Assembly: GCA_003640645.1 (NCBI GenBank) | Contig: QGHH01000003.1 | Coordinates: forward strand, 124,001 to 188,000 | Reading direction: 5' to 3' | DNA: 64,000 nucleotides | Source of the DNA: Fredinandcohnia aciditolerans | Lineage (GTDB): Bacteria > Bacillota > Bacilli > Bacillales > Bacillaceae_L | Shown: positions 52,692 to 61,251 of the stretch, in pieces | Position numbering within the stretch: position 1 is the stretch's first letter | Layout of the letters: every line of letters begins with the position of its first letter | Program-made: the position numbers and the translations under genes | The notes under the pieces: model-generated | What the model saw: only the letters and a program-made list of their open reading frames with translations | Database searches by the model: none | What the model was told of the DNA's origin: nothing

Positions 52692-53483
52692 TTGACTACT
52701 ATTGCTAAGTTACAATCAGAAAATGTATCGATTACATATCCACTTAAAAATGGTGATGAAATAATTGCTGTTACTGATTTCAATATGACAGTTAATGAGG
52801 GAGAATTTATTTGCATTGTTGGTCCAAGCGGTTGTGGTAAGTCAACAATGCTAGGAGCCATTGCTGGTTTTCAAAATATAAGCGAAGGAAATCTCTACTT
52901 GAATGGTAATCCCATTAAGGGGACTGGGCGCGATCGAGGTGTTGTGTTCCAACAAGCCTCACTATTTCCTTGGCGTACTGCAATTGATAATATCACGTAT
53001 GGCCTTGAATTAGCAGGTACACCAAAACAAGAGCGATTAGTTAAAGGAAGGGAACTTTTAAAATTGGTAGGTTTGGAAGCATTTGAAAATCATTACCCAA
53101 ACCAACTATCAGGTGGTATGCAACAACGGGTAAATGTTGCTAGAGCACTTGCTATAAAACCTAGCCTTATGCTATTAGATGAGCCGTTCGGCGCATTAGA
53201 TGCACAAACGAGAGAGTTTATGCAACTAGAACTCCTACGAATCTGGAGAGCAACGAAACAAACAATCATTTTTGTTACTCATGACATCGCTGAAGCTGTT
53301 TACCTAGCAGACCAAGTAATTGTTATGACTGCAAGACCCGGAACAATTTGTGAAAAAGTGAAGATTGACCTAACACGACCTCGCCCTTTAGAAATTAAAA
53401 GAAGTCCTGAATTTATGGAATATGAGAAATACATCTGGGATCTTATTGTACAGGAAAAAGAACTTGAAAAAGACATGGTATAA
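52692..53483 (+). CDS. ABC importer ATP-binding protein (TauB/SsuB-like)
   Basis: 263 residues from TTG 52692, which is well spaced from AAGGGAGGAG (52674-52683); GTG 52683 lies inside that site. Walker A VGPSGCGKST (about 40-49), Q-loop VFQQASLFPW, signature LSGGMQQRVNVARAL, Walker B LMLLDEPFGALD and switch His in FVTHDIAEAV are all present. It energises uptake with the lipoprotein and permease of the same operon. Confidence 0.95.
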   Translation: MTTIAKLQSENVSITYPLKNGDEIIAVTDFNMTVNEGEFICIVGPSGCGKSTMLGAIAGFQNISEGNLYLNGNPIKGTGRDRGVVFQQASLFPWRTAIDNITYGLELAGTPKQERLVKGRELLKLVGLEAFENHYPNQLSGGMQQRVNVARALAIKPSLMLLDEPFGALDAQTREFMQLELLRIWRATKQTIIFVTHDIAEAVYLADQVIVMTARPGTICEKVKIDLTRPRPLEIKRSPEFMEYEKYIWDLIVQEKELEKDMV

Positions 53484-53497
53484 AGGGAGGGAAACAG

Positions 53498-54352
53498 TTG
53501 AATAGCATAAAAATGAAAGAAGAAATAAACAGTCGAAGTCAGCAAGATGGATTAATACTTAAGAAAAATAGCACAAGTAGAAAAAATCAATTGAATACTG
53601 GGAGTTTTTTATTAAATAATCTTGGGCTCATCACTGTAATTCTTGTCTTAGCTATTTGGGAAACGCTGTACCAAATAGGCATTATAAATCCAATTTTTAT
53701 GAGTGGTCCCTCGCAAATTGTAAAGGTAGGATACGAATTAACAGTAAGTGGAGATTTGATTGATAATCTGCTTTTCACACTCGGAAACTTCAGCCTTGGA
53801 TTCGGAATGGCAGCCGTAATAGGAATCCTGGTCGGCTTAGTAACTGGTTGGTACCGACCTCTAGGAAAAGCATTTGATCCTTTTTTGACTGCTATGCTTG
53901 GTACACCTCGTATTGTATTGTTACCATTAATCACTCTATGGGTAGGTGTAGGTTTTTCGAGTAAGGTTGTTATTGTGTTTATTGCAGGCGTTTTTCCAAT
54001 TATCCTCAATACGATGACGGGAGTAAAGAACCTAGATCCAAATTTAACTAGAGTCTCAAGTAGTTTTGGCGCATCTGCTATACAAACGTTTATAACAGTA
54101 GCACTTCCCGGGTCATTACCGCAGATTGTTTCTGGTCTTCGAGTTGGGATTGGTCAATCCTTAGTAGCAGTAATTGCAGCTGAAATGTTTGTTTCGACAG
54201 GTGGAATCGGTTATTTTGTAGCACAATCATCTGCTAATTTTAATATAGATCGTGTTTTTGTAGGCATTGTCGTCATTGTGATCTTGGGGATATTAATTAC
54301 GAGTTCTGTTAAATGGATAGAGTCACGTTTACTAAAGCATCGAGTTGAATAA
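53498..54352 (+). CDS. ABC importer permease (TauC/SsuC-like)
   Basis: 284 residues, six predicted membrane segments after a polar N-terminus of about 40 residues. The coupling motif LPGSLPQIVSGLRVGIGQSL (about 205-224) is the E-A-A loop of this family. TTG 53498 follows AAAGGGAGGGAAACAG. Together with the binding protein and ATPase it forms a complete importer. Confidence 0.93.
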   Translation: MNSIKMKEEINSRSQQDGLILKKNSTSRKNQLNTGSFLLNNLGLITVILVLAIWETLYQIGIINPIFMSGPSQIVKVGYELTVSGDLIDNLLFTLGNFSLGFGMAAVIGILVGLVTGWYRPLGKAFDPFLTAMLGTPRIVLLPLITLWVGVGFSSKVVIVFIAGVFPIILNTMTGVKNLDPNLTRVSSSFGASAIQTFITVALPGSLPQIVSGLRVGIGQSLVAVIAAEMFVSTGGIGYFVAQSSANFNIDRVFVGIVVIVILGILITSSVKWIESRLLKHRVE

Positions 54353-54424
54353 AGTTTACTATACTTCTAGTGGTCTGAATTTTCAAATTAAAAATGCGAA
54401 AAGCGCATATAAGGAGAGAATGTC

Positions 54425-55993
54425 ATGATAAAAGATGAAAAGAATACTTCTAAACTAGCAAAACCGAATTTTACAAGTCCGCCATTAATAAACAAACAAA
54501 CACCTCGTTGTCCTCCAACGATTGATATTAATAGTGCTGAAGAATTAATCCCATACTTAGATGCAGTAGCAAAACGTCCATATAATCATGGACTTCATGC
54601 AGGGTGGGATTTGCAACCTGGTGAACGAGTACTGCTTCGAGTTGATAACTGGCACGACCCAATGGTAATTGATGCATGTAAGATGATTCTAGAGAAATAC
54701 AATACAAAATATGAAGTTAAGTATGTTGATAAAGGACCTATTGTAAAATGGAAGGGCCATAATGAGGTTGAGTATTACCTTGCTCGTACGAAAGAACTTG
54801 CTGAGTGGATGGATGAATGGGAGGAAATGGAGAAGGAAGGAGAATATGACAAACTTCTATGGGGATATGGTGGCCCAGTTTTAAGGGATACGAATATAAA
54901 AATTCAACGGATGCCTTTTATTACACCTGAACTCACAGCAAGCCCAGCCCATACGATTCCTTATGAAATTATTGAAGCCCTTGATAAATGGACCTGGGAT
55001 AAGGTTCGAAATTCGCGCAGAATTAGAATTACAGATCCTGAAGGTACGGATTTAAGTTATACGAACCACGATGAGTATTGGGATTCAAAACGAGAATTCT
55101 ACAATCCAGATTTGGTTAATCGATTTTGGGCAGGAAACACCGGTTTTGGTAAAACATATTTACCTGGGCATGTGTTAGGACGTCCATGGATGTATATTCC
55201 AAAAGAAGATGCTTGTGGCGTTATTGCTGGTACTAGTAATCATATCGGGCCAGTTCCTTGGATTCAACTAGATGTCCAAGATGGAAAGATTACCGACATC
55301 CATGAGGGAGGAGAGTTTGGTGACAAACTTCGTAAAGTAAAGGCTGAAACAGATCACTTACAATATCCAGGTTTTCCTGATAAAGGATTATTTCGATGGT
55401 GGGAAGCCTCCATTGGTACGAATCCACATATTCACCGTCCTAGAAGAGGATTTCTTAATGGTTGGTTAAATTGTCTATATGAACGCATGCGTAGCGGAGT
55501 TATTCATTTAGGATATGGGACAATTATATCAAGTTCTGCAGAACGTGAAGCAGCAAAAATGGGATTACCTGTTGGACACTGGCATGTGCATCTATACTTT
55601 CCAACTGTAACTTGTGAAATGATAGGTGGAGGAACCGAAACAATAATTAAAGACGGACATTTAATGGGATTGGATGACCCAGATATTCGCAAAATTGCTG
55701 CTAAATACGGTGACCCAGATTTATGGTTGTCTGAATCTTGGATTCCTGCAGTCCCTGGTTTAAATATGGGAGGAGATTATTGGAAACATTATGCGAATGA
55801 TCCAGAGGATTGGGTGCTTACAGAGCTAAATATTTGTGAAAATTATCATCCTCTATTCATGAGCATGGTAGGAGCAGATCCAAAGTATTGCAATAATCCA
55901 CTTTGGAAACTACCTAGCGAGAAGGACCGTGTTAACTCCAATCATATTTTACATTCACATGATAGCTGTTCTTGTGGTGGCCATCACGGTTAA
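54425..55993 (+). CDS. M29-peptidase-like metalloenzyme with His/Cys-rich tail
   Basis: 522 residues, no signal peptide. LQPGERVLLRVDNWHDPMVI followed by an alpha/beta N-terminal domain, and later GTSNHIGPVPWIQLDVQDGK with ITDIHEGGEFGD, resemble aminopeptidase M29/NicX-type proteins, whose metal ligands lie in the C-terminal domain (here GVIHLGYGT, GHWHVHLYFP). The last residues, HSHDSCSCGGHHG, form a metal-binding-looking tail. Encoded at the end of the importer operon, it probably processes the imported compound. The family assignment is tentative and the substrate unknown. AAGGAGAG precedes ATG 54425. Confidence 0.5.
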   Translation: MIKDEKNTSKLAKPNFTSPPLINKQTPRCPPTIDINSAEELIPYLDAVAKRPYNHGLHAGWDLQPGERVLLRVDNWHDPMVIDACKMILEKYNTKYEVKYVDKGPIVKWKGHNEVEYYLARTKELAEWMDEWEEMEKEGEYDKLLWGYGGPVLRDTNIKIQRMPFITPELTASPAHTIPYEIIEALDKWTWDKVRNSRRIRITDPEGTDLSYTNHDEYWDSKREFYNPDLVNRFWAGNTGFGKTYLPGHVLGRPWMYIPKEDACGVIAGTSNHIGPVPWIQLDVQDGKITDIHEGGEFGDKLRKVKAETDHLQYPGFPDKGLFRWWEASIGTNPHIHRPRRGFLNGWLNCLYERMRSGVIHLGYGTIISSSAEREAAKMGLPVGHWHVHLYFPTVTCEMIGGGTETIIKDGHLMGLDDPDIRKIAAKYGDPDLWLSESWIPAVPGLNMGGDYWKHYANDPEDWVLTELNICENYHPLFMSMVGADPKYCNNPLWKLPSEKDRVNSNHILHSHDSCSCGGHHG

Positions 55994-56033
55994 TGTCTAG
56001 ACTTTCAATCAATCATTAATACTAATTTTTTTA

Positions 56034-56066
56034 TCGGGTAGCTTCTATATAAAGCTACCCGATTTT
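56034..56066 (+). terminator. Terminator of the importer operon
   Basis: TCGGGTAGCTT (56034-56044) pairs perfectly with AAGCTACCCGA (56052-56062), followed by TTTT. An upstream T-run suggests it may also work on the opposite strand. Confidence 0.9.
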
Positions 56067-56123
56067 AGAACACTGACTACTTATTCAATTAAAAGATTGC
56101 CATTCTAAATCATCGAAAGGTAG

Positions 56124-56723
56124 ATGAAGATGTCTATACTTATACAATTATTAGCATTCTCTATTGTTTTCATTGTTACTGCTAGTGTTTATCGATTAGT
56201 ATACAAAGTACGAGAAGCTCTTACGTGTACAACTGCAATGATGTCAGCAATGATTATTGGCTCTATGGCTGGCCTTATAATGGGTACTATTCTTGCTCTC
56301 AACGTAAGTTTTTCAATAAACTCTTTGCTAGCCATGATTATCGGAATAGGGGCAGGGGTGATTATAGGTATACCATTTAACTCAATGGCGATACTTGACG
56401 GATTAATGGCTGGTGCTATGGGTGGAATGATGGGAGCAATGTTAGGAGCTATGTTAACATATAATTTTATCTATATTCTAACAATCTTTTTAATTGCCAT
56501 TCTACTTGTTTCCGTTGTTTTACTTAGTCAAACGATTAAGCAAGAAGCGGGTATATTAAAACAAACTAAGACACAAGGTAATCGAATTAAAGGTTTATCC
56601 ATTATTACTGCATGTGTTACAGTAGGATTATTTTCAATAATCATGATAAGTACTTATGATAATAAAACCAGTTCTTCTAGTGATGAACAGATGCACACCG
56701 AACATCAGCACAACACAGATTAA
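56124..56723 (+). CDS. Methionine/glycine-rich membrane protein of unknown function
   Basis: 199 residues with about five hydrophobic segments. The central part is a striking Gly/Met zipper (DGLMAGAMGGMMGAMLGAML, about 93-112), and the tail after the last helix is acidic and His-rich (DEQMHTEHQHNTD). Met-rich helices and a His tail suggest possible metal (copper) contact, but no family is recognised. AAAGGT stands before the start; a second ATG two codons later is equally possible. Confidence 0.65.
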   Translation: MKMSILIQLLAFSIVFIVTASVYRLVYKVREALTCTTAMMSAMIIGSMAGLIMGTILALNVSFSINSLLAMIIGIGAGVIIGIPFNSMAILDGLMAGAMGGMMGAMLGAMLTYNFIYILTIFLIAILLVSVVLLSQTIKQEAGILKQTKTQGNRIKGLSIITACVTVGLFSIIMISTYDNKTSSSSDEQMHTEHQHNTD

Positions 56724-56984
56724 GATAATCTTTATGCAATTATATTATACTAAATCAACAATGGAGATGAGTGAGATCATCTCCATTTTATATTTAGAAC
56801 GAATGAACAATAAATTTCATTATCTATTGTTGAGAAATAATTAAGAAATTAGTAACTCGTTAGTTAAAAAAATAGCCCTTTTGACCTCTGTATTGGATTT
56901 ATATTTGTGTCTTTTGAATCATAAAAAACAAACTCCTTGCTGGTAAAATTTACAATATAAACATTTACCTAAGAGGAGAGGAAT

Positions 56985-57296
56985 ATGGAGCTTATAGACG
57001 AAATCGAGAGGAAAGTGCAACGTAGAAAATATTTAATGATGGTTGATATTTTAGAAGGCTATCGTTCGAATATTCATCAGGCATTAAGCAGAATGGGCAA
57101 TAGCAAACAGATTTTTCGGTCTGCACACGGGTGTTATGCGTATCAATGGAAGGGACAAACAAGAGATGCGTATGAGGAAATTGCAGCGGAGATCAATAGT
57201 ACGGGGAACAAAATCAACCATCAGGGTGAGCTGTTGATCAAAGAAATCAACAAGGAGATTCGAAGTTTACTAGCTAAAGCGGAGGCCTTGCGATGA
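56985..57296 (+). CDS. WXG100/DUF5082-like small partner of a type VII secreted toxin
   Basis: 103 residues, all helical. The pattern YAYQWKGQTRDAYEEIAAEI has the W-x-G turn of ESAT-6-like proteins and is followed by a second long helix. In Bacillus such genes come first in toxin operons (ywqH-ywqI-ywqJ, yeeF type) and their products are co-secreted with the toxin. It overlaps the toxin gene by 4 bp. Ribosome binding site AAGAGGAGAGG precedes ATG 56985. Confidence 0.8.
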   Translation: MELIDEIERKVQRRKYLMMVDILEGYRSNIHQALSRMGNSKQIFRSAHGCYAYQWKGQTRDAYEEIAAEINSTGNKINHQGELLIKEINKEIRSLLAKAEALR

Positions 57297-58594
57297 GTGA
57301 AATAAAGGTAAAGGCCGAGGAATTAGAGGATTTTGCTAGTCAAATTGGTAAAGCAGAGCGGGAATGTGACGATGCTTTAGATGCGATTAATTGGCATTTT
57401 TCTTCCCTGCTTGCTAATTTCCCAGGAGTGGTTCCAGGCTCCATACATAATTTAGAAGCTGATTTAAAATATTCGATTAAGAAATACAAAAGTAAGCTTG
57501 ATGACGCCCAACAGTTAATTAAGCTGACCGCTGCAAATATGAAAACCGATGAACAAAAGATGTCTGGTAAAGTTGGAGAGTTTTTACTGGAACTTGTTGG
57601 CTGGTATGACATCCAGCGAGTATTTAGTGAGTATGATCCCATTACCGGTGAGAAGCTTTCAGCAGGAGATCGTGTACTGGCTGTAGGATTTCTCGCACTG
57701 ACATTTGTCCCACCTGCAAAGGCGGCTGGTGTTGGAGGGAAAGCAGCCGTAAAAGGTGTAAAAGCGGGTCTCCCTTCCCTAGCAAAATCACCCGAGGCTT
57801 TTATGAAAATACGAAACGTCCTAGATCCGAAAAGGGTTCAACAAGCATTCCGCTCCGTGTATAATGAAGTGGTAAAAGGTCCAATCGCTGCAACAAAGGT
57901 TTGGTTTGATAAAGTGAAGAAAGGAATTGGAGACATTCCGATTCCACAAATCAGACAAGAGGCACTTGCAGGTGTAGGAGTAGTTAATAAAACCGTTAAG
58001 GATGCATTTGGTGAAGCAAAGGATTTTATCCAGCGAATTAAGAGTTCGCAAGTGGATGAAGTGGATGTTAAGGGTGTAACTAAGGATACTGGTAACGTTT
58101 CGAAAAAGGTAGTCTATGGAGACCAGTTTACAAAAGTTGATGGAAAGAAAGCTTTGAAACCTGATATCGAGTATACAACAAATGAAGGTTATCACTATAA
58201 AACCGATAGTAATGGAAGAATATCGAGTGCAGAGGCCAAGTTGCAACTTGGTAAAGCAGAACGTAACCAGTATGCTCAAAGAATTGTTGGTGGAAAAGAT
58301 AGATTATCTAACGATGATGGTGGCCATTTGATAGCTAGCATATTCAAAGGTTCAGGTGAAATTGACAACCTTGTACCAATGAATGCTACTTTAAATAGAA
58401 GCGAGTATAAGACATTAGAAAATGCATGGAGGAAGGCATTACACGAGGGAGGCGAAGTAGCGATTAAGGTGAAGCCAAAATACGACGGCAATTCTCTTCG
58501 ACCAAGTGAATTTAAAATTAACTATACAATAGATGGTAAAAAATATTCGGATAGACTTACTAATTATGTAGGAGGAAAGATCGATGGAGACTAA
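57293..58594 (+). CDS. Polymorphic toxin with C-terminal DNA/RNA non-specific endonuclease domain
   Basis: 433 residues. An N-terminal helical LXG/WXG-like segment (about 1-100) serves export by the type VII (Yuk/Yue) system. A pre-toxin TG-like region follows (SEYDPITGEKLSAGDRVLAV, PPAKAAGVGGKAAVKGVKAG). The C-terminal 150 residues form a YeeF-type nuclease: DDGGHLIASIFKGSGEIDNL and VPMNATLNRSEYKTLENAWR, with the probable catalytic His in GGHLIA. It overlaps its immunity gene by 11 bp. A broken copy of its middle part lies at 48813-49274. Confidence 0.88.
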   Translation: MSEIKVKAEELEDFASQIGKAERECDDALDAINWHFSSLLANFPGVVPGSIHNLEADLKYSIKKYKSKLDDAQQLIKLTAANMKTDEQKMSGKVGEFLLELVGWYDIQRVFSEYDPITGEKLSAGDRVLAVGFLALTFVPPAKAAGVGGKAAVKGVKAGLPSLAKSPEAFMKIRNVLDPKRVQQAFRSVYNEVVKGPIAATKVWFDKVKKGIGDIPIPQIRQEALAGVGVVNKTVKDAFGEAKDFIQRIKSSQVDEVDVKGVTKDTGNVSKKVVYGDQFTKVDGKKALKPDIEYTTNEGYHYKTDSNGRISSAEAKLQLGKAERNQYAQRIVGGKDRLSNDDGGHLIASIFKGSGEIDNLVPMNATLNRSEYKTLENAWRKALHEGGEVAIKVKPKYDGNSLRPSEFKINYTIDGKKYSDRLTNYVGGKIDGD

Positions 58595-58994
58595 TAAGAT
58601 GGAACAACTATATCAAGAAATTGCGAATATATTAGTTAATATAGTTCCTGAAGAATGGAAAAAAATATTATTATACGCTGAATACAGAGAAGGATATAAA
58701 AAAGTTTATTTCTATTATTTCCCTGAAACTGGAGATAAACCTATTTATAGCCTTGATATAGTAGATTTATTTACAATTGATGAAGATGAATTAGAAGAAT
58801 TGGAGGATGAACTATACAAGTGTTTTTCAAGATTATGGGAGGAATTCAAGGAGCAAGAACAAGAACAATGGACTAATCTAACCTTTATTTTAGAAAACAC
58901 AGGAAAAATGAAGATTAATTATGGATATGAAAATCTTTCTGAGATTAGCCCAGTAGAAAAACAAGATAAATGGGAAGCTGAATACTTAAAGTAA
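58584..58994 (+). CDS. yezG: YezG-family immunity protein
   Basis: 136 residues. The start KMEQLYQEIANILVNIVPEE followed by WKKILLYAEYREGYKKVYFYY is characteristic of YezG (DUF600), the immunity partner of YeeF-type nuclease toxins. The middle is very acidic (TIDEDELEELEDELY), suiting inhibition of a nucleic-acid-binding toxin. Its ATG lies inside the toxin gene end with AGGAGGAAAG upstream, so it is co-translated with the toxin it neutralises. Confidence 0.9.
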   Translation: METNKMEQLYQEIANILVNIVPEEWKKILLYAEYREGYKKVYFYYFPETGDKPIYSLDIVDLFTIDEDELEELEDELYKCFSRLWEEFKEQEQEQWTNLTFILENTGKMKINYGYENLSEISPVEKQDKWEAEYLK

Positions 58995-59045
58995 AACAGT
59001 ATATTAATCAACCCTATCGTTTTAGGTAGAAGGGAAGATTTTGCA

Positions 59046-59507
59046 ATGTCTCAATGGAAAGACTTATTAAAAGAAATAGCAGAAATTGAAGAAAAATATG
59101 GAGGCACCCTTAGAAACCCAGCAACTAATGCAGAAATATCTAACATGGTAAATGAGGTTCATCAAAAATTTGAAAACATTGTTTTACCTGATACATATGT
59201 TAATTTTCTAAAAGAAATAAATGGATTAGATTTTAATGGATTAGTATTCTATGGTGTTGATGAGAGATTGCTTGAACAGGATGTAGAAGAAGAAGTTCAT
59301 GGGTTTATTGAGATGAATGAGCTTTGGTATGAAAATGATTGGCAAAGACAATATATCTTTTTTGGTGATTCTGATACAGCGTGGTATTGTTACAACTCGA
59401 AGGAAAATAATTACGTTGAATTGGATAAACCATCTGGAACGTTAATCCAATCTTTTGAAAGTTTTGATTCAATGTTATATGATGCGTTGAAAACTGTACT
59501 TTTGTAA
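59046..59507 (+). CDS. SMI1/KNR4 (SUKH) family immunity protein
   Basis: 153 residues. SUKH hallmarks: NEVHQKFENIVLPDTYVNFL followed by KEINGLDFNGLVFYGVDE, then IFFGDSDTAWYCYNSKENNY and a final helix FESFDSMLYDALKTVLL. Members protect against various nuclease and deaminase toxins and often appear as arrays behind toxin genes. A partial copy of its 3' half is present at 60530-60670. AGAAGGGAAG precedes ATG 59046. Confidence 0.88.
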   Translation: MSQWKDLLKEIAEIEEKYGGTLRNPATNAEISNMVNEVHQKFENIVLPDTYVNFLKEINGLDFNGLVFYGVDERLLEQDVEEEVHGFIEMNELWYENDWQRQYIFFGDSDTAWYCYNSKENNYVELDKPSGTLIQSFESFDSMLYDALKTVLL

Positions 59508-59551
59508 GTAAATTTTTTAAAAAAATCATCTTTTGATAAATCTGTTAAGTA

Positions 59552-59580
59552 GACGATCATTGCTGATCGTCTTTCTTATT
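59552..59580 (+). terminator. Terminator after the first SUKH gene
   Basis: GACGATCA (59552-59559) pairs with TGATCGTC (59564-59571) over TTGC, followed by TTTCTTATT. Confidence 0.85.
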
Positions 59581-59582
59581 GT

Positions 59583-59711
59583 ATTCATACTGCGCAGACA
59601 ACATATGTTAATGTAGTAAAGGAGGACATTGGTGGTGAACCAACGCCTTTTATTGTGCCTTTAAGCTATAATAAAAACAGATTTTATGGAAGAATTACAG
59701 AATTACGATGA
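59583..59711 (+). pseudogene. Orphan 3' end of a toxin gene
   Basis: An open frame in a terminator-bounded space encodes IHTAQTTYVNVVKEDIGGEP followed by TPFIVPLSYNKNRFYGRITE-LR and stops at 59709-59711, where ATGATAC of the following frame overlaps. It has no start codon context and looks like the last 42 residues of a toxin domain, left behind together with its immunity gene. Orphan toxin ends of this kind are usual in polymorphic toxin loci. The toxin class is not identifiable. Confidence 0.5.
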
Positions 59712-59752
59712 TACATTGTTTAAGGAGAAAAATGGGGAGGAGGGCAGCTGAA

Positions 59753-60298
59753 TTGGCAACTATACTTAGCGATTTTATAATACATAAAAAAGTTGATAAA
59801 GATATGATTTTAAAATATACGAATAAACTACCTGAAGAATTAATAGAAACATGGAAAAAATATGGTCTTGGTAGTTTGGCGAATAACTTTTTAAGAATTA
59901 TTAATCCAGACGATTATTTAGATATTTTAGAGAGAAGTTATGTAAGGCATAAGCAGGCGATACCTATTTTTACAACCGCAATGGGTGATATTATAGTTTG
60001 GGAAAAAAATAAGTATGTAAATTTATTAAATTATAGGAAAGGTTTTGTTAATGTTGTTTCATCCGGATTTGAATTCTTTTTTGATGACATTCAAGATAAT
60101 GAGTTTATGGACGATGAATTAATGTGGCAACCTTATCCTGAGGCGATTAGTAAATACGGTGACCCTACCTATGAAGAGTGTTTTGGTTATACCCCACTAT
60201 TAGGCTTAGGTGGAGCAGAAAAAGTAGAGAATCTAAAAAAAGTTAAATTAAGAGAACATATTCTTATTATTGCTGAATTTATGGGACCAATCGAGTAA
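59753..60298 (+). CDS. Tdi1-like immunity protein (GAD-related and DUF1851 domains)
   Basis: 181 residues from TTG 59753, preferred because AGGAGGG (59738-59744) is well spaced and the product then begins ATILSDFIIHKK like its family; ATG 59708 and 59732 are in-frame alternatives. GAD-like part: ILKYTNKLPEELIETWKKYG, LGSLANNFLRIINPDDY; DUF1851 part: FTTAMGDIIVWEKNKYVNLL and PTYEECFGYTPLLGLGG. Such proteins neutralise Tde-type or related nuclease toxins. It follows an orphan toxin tail, its likely former partner. Confidence 0.85.
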   Translation: MATILSDFIIHKKVDKDMILKYTNKLPEELIETWKKYGLGSLANNFLRIINPDDYLDILERSYVRHKQAIPIFTTAMGDIIVWEKNKYVNLLNYRKGFVNVVSSGFEFFFDDIQDNEFMDDELMWQPYPEAISKYGDPTYEECFGYTPLLGLGGAEKVENLKKVKLREHILIIAEFMGPIE

Positions 60299-60354
60299 AT
60301 TCATAAAAAGTATATTTAGTATATGATGTGAATATTACGTTAGTTAATAACAAT

Positions 60355-60391
60355 AAGCATTTGATTGTCTCTAGGCAACAAGTGCTTTTTT
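60355..60391 (+). terminator. Terminator after the Tdi1-like gene
   Basis: AAGCATTTGATTGTC (60355-60369) pairs imperfectly with GGCAACAAGTGCTT (60374-60387), followed by a T-run. Confidence 0.75.
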
Positions 60392-60451
60392 GTTTGATAG
60401 TCCAATCCTTCAAATTAATAAATGGTGACAAATACCAAAGTAGAATAACTT

Positions 60452-60670
60452 ATTATGTAGGAGGAAAGATCGATGGAGACTAAAAAGATGGAACAACTAT
60501 ATCAAGAAATTGCGAATATATGGCTAATATAGTTTGATACAGCGTGGTATTGTTACGACTCGAAAGAAAATAATTACGTTGAATTGGATAAACCCTCTAG
60601 AACGTTAATCCAATCCTTCGAAAGTTTTGATTCAATGTTATGTGCTGCTTTGAAAACTGCACTTCTTTAA
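60452..60670 (+). pseudogene. Fused relic of the yezG and SUKH immunity genes
   Basis: The first part (TTATGTAGGAGGAAAGATCG onward) repeats the end of the toxin gene and the start of yezG from about 58567 to 58640. At about 60530 the sequence jumps to the SUKH gene at about 59374 and follows it to the stop (60668-60670) with a few substitutions. A second copy of the yezG-SUKH pair has thus lost about 730 internal bases. The retained tail is in the frame of the original SUKH end, but no intact protein results. Confidence 0.85.
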
Positions 60671-60708
60671 GTGAAAGATCTACTAGAAGGTTTTAAGGAG
60701 ATAAAAAA

Positions 60709-61092
60709 TTGAAAAATGACGTATCTTTATGGTTAGGATGCTTTAATGACAAGGAAGAATTCGAAAAGTACACAGCAATCAAATATAGTGAAGATGGAGA
60801 TAGTATCCCTTCTATTTTTGAGCAAGATTTTAATCTAGGTTATTATAATAGGGACTTAATTGAAAAAGATTGGATTCCTAATGCTAAAGATGATATAGAA
60901 AAACTTTTGTTGGATTTTTCGTACGATAACCAAATAATAAAGCAGTACAATAACATAGAATTAAAATCAAAATACAATACGATAATTTTAATTTATAATT
61001 TTAATTATACTAAGAACGATAATATTGTTAATTTTATAAGTAAGAATGCCTACAAGTTGTACTTTATAGGTACCGCAGAATACATAGATTAA
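60709..61092 (+). CDS. Imm22-like immunity protein
   Basis: 127 residues, TTG 60709 after AAGGAG. The start VSLWLGCFNDKEEFEKYTAI followed by KYSEDGDSIPSIFEQDFNLGYYNRDLIE is the pattern of immunity family 22. The remainder has one more alpha/beta unit (NTIILIYNFNYTKNDNIVNF). It stands alone without a toxin gene, typical for immunity genes collected against rivals. The identification is by pattern memory and moderately sure. Confidence 0.75.
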   Translation: MKNDVSLWLGCFNDKEEFEKYTAIKYSEDGDSIPSIFEQDFNLGYYNRDLIEKDWIPNAKDDIEKLLLDFSYDNQIIKQYNNIELKSKYNTIILIYNFNYTKNDNIVNFISKNAYKLYFIGTAEYID

Positions 61093-61160
61093 TATAATTT
61101 ATAGTTTAACGGCTTATAGATACAATTAGAAACGAAATACAATATAGAAGTAAAATTAAA

Positions 61161-61192
61161 GCACTTGATTAATCGTGGTATCAAGTGTTTAT
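61161..61192 (+). terminator. Terminator after the Imm22-like gene
   Basis: GCACTTGAT (61161-61169) pairs with ATCAAGTGT (61180-61188, one G-U pair), followed by TTATTTG. Confidence 0.7.
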
Positions 61193-61251
61193 TTGTGAAA
61201 AGTAGAGCTAAACGAATAGATAAAGCTGAGTTGTAAAAGGAGATATTTTGA

